From: CBFGWV01 sp965652545 | Lineage (GTDB): Bacteria > Pseudomonadota > Gammaproteobacteria > Competibacterales > Competibacteraceae | Length of the DNA: 9,979 bases | Direction of reading: 5' to 3' | Assembly (NCBI GenBank): GCA_965652545.1 | Contig: CBFGWV010000180.1 | Coordinates: 1-9,979, forward strand | In this document: positions 6,419-9,979 of the stretch, one piece after another | Layout: every line of letters starts with the position of its first letter | Position numbering within the stretch: position 1 is the stretch's first letter | The notes under the pieces: model-generated | Databases searched by the model: none | Told to the model about the DNA's origin: nothing | What the model saw: the letters and a program-made list of their open reading frames with translations, nothing else | Translations under genes and position numbers: made by a program

Positions 6419-7948
6419 ATGACAGATTCAAAGGACTCAATAAGCTATAGGCAGCCAAGTCTGCTATTGGCGCTTACCCCCGTCGTCTTGACATTGCTCG
6501 TATTGGGGGTGCAATTGTTCTATTTTGGCGACTTTACCCCGCATATCCCCCTGGCCATCGGTTTGGCGATAACGGGGCTGGTCGGTATCAAGCTGGGTTT
6601 CAAGTGGAAACACATCGAAGAGGGGATCTTCCACGTTATCCACGTGTCTCTGCCCTCCGTATCCGTATTGATATGCGTCGGCATGATCATCGGCGTATGG
6701 ATTGCCAGCGGCACAGTCCCGACGCTTATCTATTACGGGTTGACGCTCTTGACGCCGACGATCTTTCTGGCGGCGGCCATGGTGTTGTGCTCGGTCGTAT
6801 CCCTGTCGCTGGGTACCTCCTGGGGGACGGTGGGTACGGTTGGGCTTGCCTTGATGGGCATTGGTGCGGGCTTTGATATCCCGGCATACTGGACTGCCGG
6901 CGCGGTGGTTTCAGGGGCATTCTTCGGCGACAAGGTTTCGCCGCTTTCGGACACCACGAACCTTGCCCCGGCGGTGACCGGCACGGACGTCTTTTCCCAT
7001 ATCAGGAACATGATGCCGACGACGATCCCCTCGATGCTGATCGCCTTTGCCATCTACCTGGTTGCAGGCTTCACCCTGATCGACGGCAGTGGTGCCTCTT
7101 TCGAGAGGATCAGCGCCATCACCGCCTCGCTGGAGGCGAACTTCAGCATCTCGGCCTGGCTGTTGTTGCCGGCGGTGCTCGTGATCGTGCTTGCGGTCAA
7201 GCGGATGCCGCCCATTCCGTCGCTGTTCGCTGGCGTTCTGGCCGGTGCGGTCACCGCCATGCTCGTTCAAGGGGTCGGTGTGCATGAGGTGATCACCTAC
7301 GCCAATAACGGTTATTCGATCGACACCGGTATCAGCACCATCGACAGTCTGCTCAATCGCGGTGGCATCCAGTCGATGATGTGGACCATTTCGCTGGTTC
7401 TCATTGCACTGGGTTTCGGTGGTGCACTGGAGAAGACCGGCTGCCTGGAGGCGATCATCCGGGCAATCATGACGAAGGTGCGAAGCTTTAGGGGGTTGCA
7501 GACAACGGCGATGTTTACGTCGATGTCCACCAATTTGGTCGCCGGCGATCCCTACCTGTCCATTGCGCTTCCCGGCCGCATGTACGCGCCCATATACCGG
7601 GGCATGGGGTATTCAACGCTGAATCTGTCTCGCGCGATCGAAGAGGGTGGAACCCTCATGTCCCCGCTGATTCCCTGGAATGCCGGTGGTGCATTTGTGA
7701 TCAGCGCCTTGGCGCTGGGCATCGCCGATGGGAATGTAGAAAACCTGTTGTACATTCCGTTGGCATTCGCCTGCTGGATGTCGCCAGTGATCGGGCTGAT
7801 TTATGCGCAGACCGGGTTGTTCTCACCCCGGGCAAGCGATGAGGAGCGGCTCGCTTGGCAGGAGCAGGGCGAGGCCGTTGCGACGGATTTGGGTGCTGCT
7901 GGCGAGATCGGCGCAGAGCCTGTCCCCAGTCTGAGCCCATCGAGCTGA
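6419..7948 (+). CDS. NhaC-family Na+/H+ antiporter-type transporter
   Basis: A 509-residue inner-membrane protein with about a dozen hydrophobic segments. It carries NhaC-family signatures: SLGTSWGTVGTVG (130-142), GAFFGDKVSPLSDTTNLAP (166-184), STNLVAGDPYLSIALPGRMY (370-389) and LSRAIEEGGTLMSPLIPWN (403-421). The family includes Na+/H+ antiporters and the malate-H+/Na+-lactate exchanger MleN, so ion plus organic or amino acid exchange is possible. The divergent Lrp-type regulator hints at an amino-acid-linked role, which is inference. The start at 6419 is preferred over an upstream in-frame ATG at 6356 because AAAGGTGG lies just before it and the extra residues are polar and non-conserved in look. 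The C-terminal 30 residues are a soluble tail rich in Ala, Glu and Gly. The 5' part of the gene is less GC-rich than its neighbours. Confidence 0.93.
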   Translation: MTDSKDSISYRQPSLLLALTPVVLTLLVLGVQLFYFGDFTPHIPLAIGLAITGLVGIKLGFKWKHIEEGIFHVIHVSLPSVSVLICVGMIIGVWIASGTVPTLIYYGLTLLTPTIFLAAAMVLCSVVSLSLGTSWGTVGTVGLALMGIGAGFDIPAYWTAGAVVSGAFFGDKVSPLSDTTNLAPAVTGTDVFSHIRNMMPTTIPSMLIAFAIYLVAGFTLIDGSGASFERISAITASLEANFSISAWLLLPAVLVIVLAVKRMPPIPSLFAGVLAGAVTAMLVQGVGVHEVITYANNGYSIDTGISTIDSLLNRGGIQSMMWTISLVLIALGFGGALEKTGCLEAIIRAIMTKVRSFRGLQTTAMFTSMSTNLVAGDPYLSIALPGRMYAPIYRGMGYSTLNLSRAIEEGGTLMSPLIPWNAGGAFVISALALGIADGNVENLLYIPLAFACWMSPVIGLIYAQTGLFSPRASDEERLAWQEQGEAVATDLGAAGEIGAEPVPSLSPSS

Positions 7949-7977
7949 CGGGCGGGGGTGCCGGCCCCCCCGCCGTC
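7947..7977. terminator. GC-rich hairpin at the transporter stop codon, possible bidirectional terminator
   Basis: GACGGGCGGGGG pairs with CCCCCCGCCGTC (one bulged G) around a short loop, starting inside the TGA stop. The stem is very stable and lies between convergent genes. No T run follows on either side, so it may act as a transcript-end stabiliser instead. Confidence 0.4.
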
Positions 7978-8041
7978 CGGGCCGGGTGGGTCACTTCTGT
8001 GGCCGGTTCAGGTGGTCCATAGTGTTGCGCAGTTCGAGTGA

Positions 8042-8076
8042 TACGTAGGATGGGTTGAGCGCAAGCGATACCCATC
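8042..8076. repeat. REP-like palindromic element (TACGTAGGATGGGT type)
   Basis: TACGTAG is followed by perfect 7-bp arms GATGGGT (8049-8055) and ACCCATC (8070-8076) around a 14-nt centre containing CGC-AA-GCG. This wording matches a dispersed palindromic repeat I recall from many proteobacterial genomes (GTAGGATGGGTTGAGCG..AACCCATC). It sits 11 nt after the transpeptidase stop codon, a usual REP position, and may also protect or end that transcript. Confidence 0.65.
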
Positions 8077-8087
8077 ATGCCGTCTGG

Positions 8088-9785
8088 TCAGTACCCCGCA
8101 GCCAGGCCATCGCCGGTGCGCGGGTCCGAGGCGCCGGCCCAGCCGCCCTCGACGCGCTGGATGCTTTGCGTGCTGCCCATGGGCCGCACGAGCTCGATCT
8201 CGTGCCCCATGCCGCGCAGCAGTGCCAGGGTGTCGGGGCTGAGGCCTTGTTCGACCATGAGCGTATCCGGCAGCCACTGGTGGTGGATGCGTGTCGCATG
8301 GGTGGCCTCGGCGACGTTCAAGCCGTGGTCGATGGTGTTGAGGATGATTTGCAGCGTGGTGGTGATGATGCGTGAGCCGCCTGGACTGCCGGTGACCAGC
8401 CAGGGCTGGTCGTCTTTGACGACGATGGTCGGCGACATGCTCGATAGCGGCCGCTTGCCCGGGACGATGGCGTTGGCCTCGCCGCCGACCAAGCCGTAGG
8501 CGTTGGGTACGCCGGGTTTGGAGACGAAGTCGTCCATTTCGTTGTTCAGCAGTACGCCGGTGCCGGCAGCCACGATGCCGCTGCCGAAGCCGAAGTTCAG
8601 CGTGGTGGTCACGGATACGGCATTACCCTGGGCGTCGACCACGGAGTAGTGGGTGGTCTGCGGGCTTTCGTACGGGGCGGGGTCGCCTTCGGCCACATCG
8701 CTGGAGGAGCGCGCCCGATCGGGTTTGATCTGCTCGGCGAGACTGGCCGCGTAGCCTTCGCTGGTGAGCCCGGCGACGGGTACGTCCACGTGGTCGGGGT
8801 CGCCCAGGTAGGTGCTGCGGTCGGCATAGGCCGAGCGCATGGCCTCGGCCATCAGGTGGATGGTGGCGGCACTGTTGCGGCCGCCGCCGGCGATGTCGAA
8901 GTTCTCGAGGATGTTGAGGATTTGCACGATGTGGGTGCCGCCGGAGCTCGGCGGCCCCATGGAGACGATGTCGTAGCCGCGATAGCTGCCGGTGACCGGC
9001 GGGCGTTCCTTGGCGAGGTAGGCGGCGAGGTCGTCCTCGGTGATGAGCCCGCCGTTGGCCTTCATGTCGGCGGCGATGCGGCGGGCGGTTTCGCCCTGGT
9101 AGAAGCCCGCCGGACCGTCGCGGGCGATGCTGTCCAGGGTGACGGCGAGGTCGGGCAGGCGCAGGGTTTCGCCGCTCTGGTAGGCGCTGCCGTCGGCTTT
9201 GTAGTAGGCGGCGGCGCTGCTGGGCCAGGCGCTCATGCGTTCGCGTACGCGTTCGAGGTCGCGCGCCAGGGCAGGGCTAACCTCGAAGCCCGTTTCGGCG
9301 AGGGCGAAGGCGGGCCCGACGAGTTCCTGCCAGGGTTTGCTGCCATAGCGCTCGGCGGCCATGTGCAGGCCGGCGACGGAGCCGGGGACGCCGGCTGCGG
9401 CGTGGCTGAACCAGGCTTTGTCGCTGTCGACGTCGCCGTTGGCGTCGAGGAACATGTCGCGGGTGGCGGCGGCGGGGGCGGCTTCGCGGTAGTCGATGGT
9501 GGTGGTGGTGCCGTCGGCGAGGCGAATGACCATGAACCCGCCGCCGCCGAGGTTGCCGGCCTGTGGGTGGGTGACGGCCAGCGCGAAGCCGACGGCGACG
9601 GCGGCATCGATGGCGTTGCCGCCGGCTTTGAGGATGTCCACGCCGATTTGTGTGGCGTAGGGGTCTTGCGAGGCCACCATGCCGTGTTCGGCGAACACGG
9701 GCTGGTGGAGGTCGAATTCCCCGGCCCAGGCCGGAGCTACGAGCAGGCCGGCCAGTCCCAGACAAGCCAATACGCGGCGCATCAT
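8088..9785 (-). CDS. ggt: Gamma-glutamyltranspeptidase (glutathione hydrolase), periplasmic
   Basis: A 565-residue Ntn-hydrolase proenzyme that removes or transfers the gamma-glutamyl group of glutathione and similar compounds in the periplasm. Residues 1-21 (MMRRVLACLGLAGLLVAPAWA) form a signal peptide with likely cleavage after AWA. Autoprocessing should occur at Q376/T377 in SPQTTHYSVVDAQGNAVS, releasing the small subunit with T377 as nucleophile. Substrate-binding features are present: R100 in DYREAAP, EMDDF (416-420), PLSSMSPT (446-453) and the oxyanion SPGGSRI (467-473). Length is near that of the E. coli enzyme. Two adjacent ATGs (9785, 9782) follow GGAGG at 4 and 7 nt; either could start the protein, and the encoded signal peptide is the same but for one Met. 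It is convergent with the NhaC transporter and apparently transcribed alone. Confidence 0.96.
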   Translation of the reverse strand: MMRRVLACLGLAGLLVAPAWAGEFDLHQPVFAEHGMVASQDPYATQIGVDILKAGGNAIDAAVAVGFALAVTHPQAGNLGGGGFMVIRLADGTTTTIDYREAAPAAATRDMFLDANGDVDSDKAWFSHAAAGVPGSVAGLHMAAERYGSKPWQELVGPAFALAETGFEVSPALARDLERVRERMSAWPSSAAAYYKADGSAYQSGETLRLPDLAVTLDSIARDGPAGFYQGETARRIAADMKANGGLITEDDLAAYLAKERPPVTGSYRGYDIVSMGPPSSGGTHIVQILNILENFDIAGGGRNSAATIHLMAEAMRSAYADRSTYLGDPDHVDVPVAGLTSEGYAASLAEQIKPDRARSSSDVAEGDPAPYESPQTTHYSVVDAQGNAVSVTTTLNFGFGSGIVAAGTGVLLNNEMDDFVSKPGVPNAYGLVGGEANAIVPGKRPLSSMSPTIVVKDDQPWLVTGSPGGSRIITTTLQIILNTIDHGLNVAEATHATRIHHQWLPDTLMVEQGLSPDTLALLRGMGHEIELVRPMGSTQSIQRVEGGWAGASDPRTGDGLAAGY

Positions 9786-9789
9786 GCTG

Positions 9790-9794
9790 CCTCC
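9790..9794 (-). promoter_or_regulatory. Ribosome binding site of ggt
   Basis: GGAGG on the minus strand, 4 nt before the ATG at 9785 and 7 nt before the ATG at 9782. It rules out the longer open frame that begins at 9887, which would place a non-signal extension before the signal peptide. Confidence 0.65.
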
Positions 9795-9877
9795 GTTTGT
9801 GCGATCGGTGTGCGCACTGTAGCAGCCAACCGGCGCAGCGCGGGCAGATCCGGAACTCGGCTGGTCGGTTTGTGCGT

Positions 9878-9912
9878 TTGTGCACAATCCCTGTGGATGA
9901 CCCTGTGGATAA
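9878..9912 (+). promoter_or_regulatory. Cluster of DnaA-box-like sequences
   Basis: TGTGGATAA (9904-9912) is the exact complement of the consensus DnaA box TTATCCACA. TGTGGATGA (9892-9900) has one mismatch and sits exactly 12 bp upstream as part of the direct repeat CCCTGTGGAT. TTGTGCACAA (9878-9887) is a 10-bp palindrome with partial similarity. The boxes lie between ggt and whatever gene begins beyond the right edge, and could control that gene. Confidence 0.5.
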
Positions 9913-9979
9913 CTCGGAATTTCCCTTGTGCCGACAGGGACTCATCGCAATTGGGCAGAAAATAGCCAACGGTGGCGTC

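Noticed and set aside
9878..9912. Calling the DnaA-like cluster the chromosomal origin
   Set aside because: Only one perfect and one near-perfect box are visible, with no AT-rich unwinding region and no dnaA, dnaN, rpmH or gid genes nearby.
8649..9965. A 438-codon open frame on the + strand opposite ggt
   Set aside because: It is Gly/Ala/Val-rich low-complexity output opposite a gene with complete transpeptidase motifs; a shadow frame.
9277..9969. A 230-codon minus-strand frame overlapping the start of ggt
   Set aside because: It is a frame-shifted shadow of ggt with an Arg-rich composition; the RBS and signal peptide belong to the ggt frame.

Overview
The window is GC-rich, densely packed bacterial chromosome. 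The best guess is a gammaproteobacterium. This rests on a PreP-type M16 peptidase of about 960 residues, a tRNA-Ala with an encoded CCA end, an E. coli-like gamma-glutamyltranspeptidase and Pseudomonas/Xanthomonas-style GTAGGAGC REP elements. Genus cannot be fixed from the sequence. There is no integrase, transposase, phage gene or CRISPR array. Apart from a somewhat AT-richer patch around the lrp-nhaC intergenic region, nothing suggests recent transfer.

Layout, left to right. (1) Positions 1-530, + strand: the C-terminal part of a membrane-anchored M23 metallopeptidase cut by the window edge. (2) 594-1172, - strand: an ABATE/CGNR zinc-finger protein, a probable transcription regulator. (3) 1173-1488: a divergent intergenic region holding a REP doublet (REPIN) and an AT-rich promoter zone with repeated and palindromic motifs. 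(4) 1489-2394, + strand: an alpha/beta hydrolase with an Asp nucleophile. It converges, with 7 nt between stop codons, on (5) 2402-5296, - strand: a large M16C (PreP-like) zinc peptidase. Upstream of that on the same strand are (6) a 69-residue two-helix membrane protein (5331-5540) and (7) tRNA-Ala(GGC) (5552-5627) with its own promoter. The tRNA, the small protein and the peptidase look like one transcription unit. (8) 5770-6270, - strand: an Lrp/AsnC regulator, divergent from (9) 6419-7948, + strand: an NhaC-family antiporter. Their predicted promoters overlap. (10) 8088-9785, - strand: a periplasmic gamma-glutamyltranspeptidase followed by a REP-like hairpin. (11) At the right edge, a small cluster of DnaA-box-like sequences lies upstream of the transpeptidase and probably belongs to the next locus.

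Two regulator/target pairs are suggested by divergence: CGNR protein with hydrolase, and Lrp protein with NhaC transporter. Peptidoglycan or peptide turnover is a loose theme (M23 peptidase, M16 peptidase, gamma-glutamyltranspeptidase), but nothing shows that these genes act together. I see ordinary housekeeping and accessory chromosome rather than a clearly new multi-gene system. The most interesting points are the intergenic regulatory structures.
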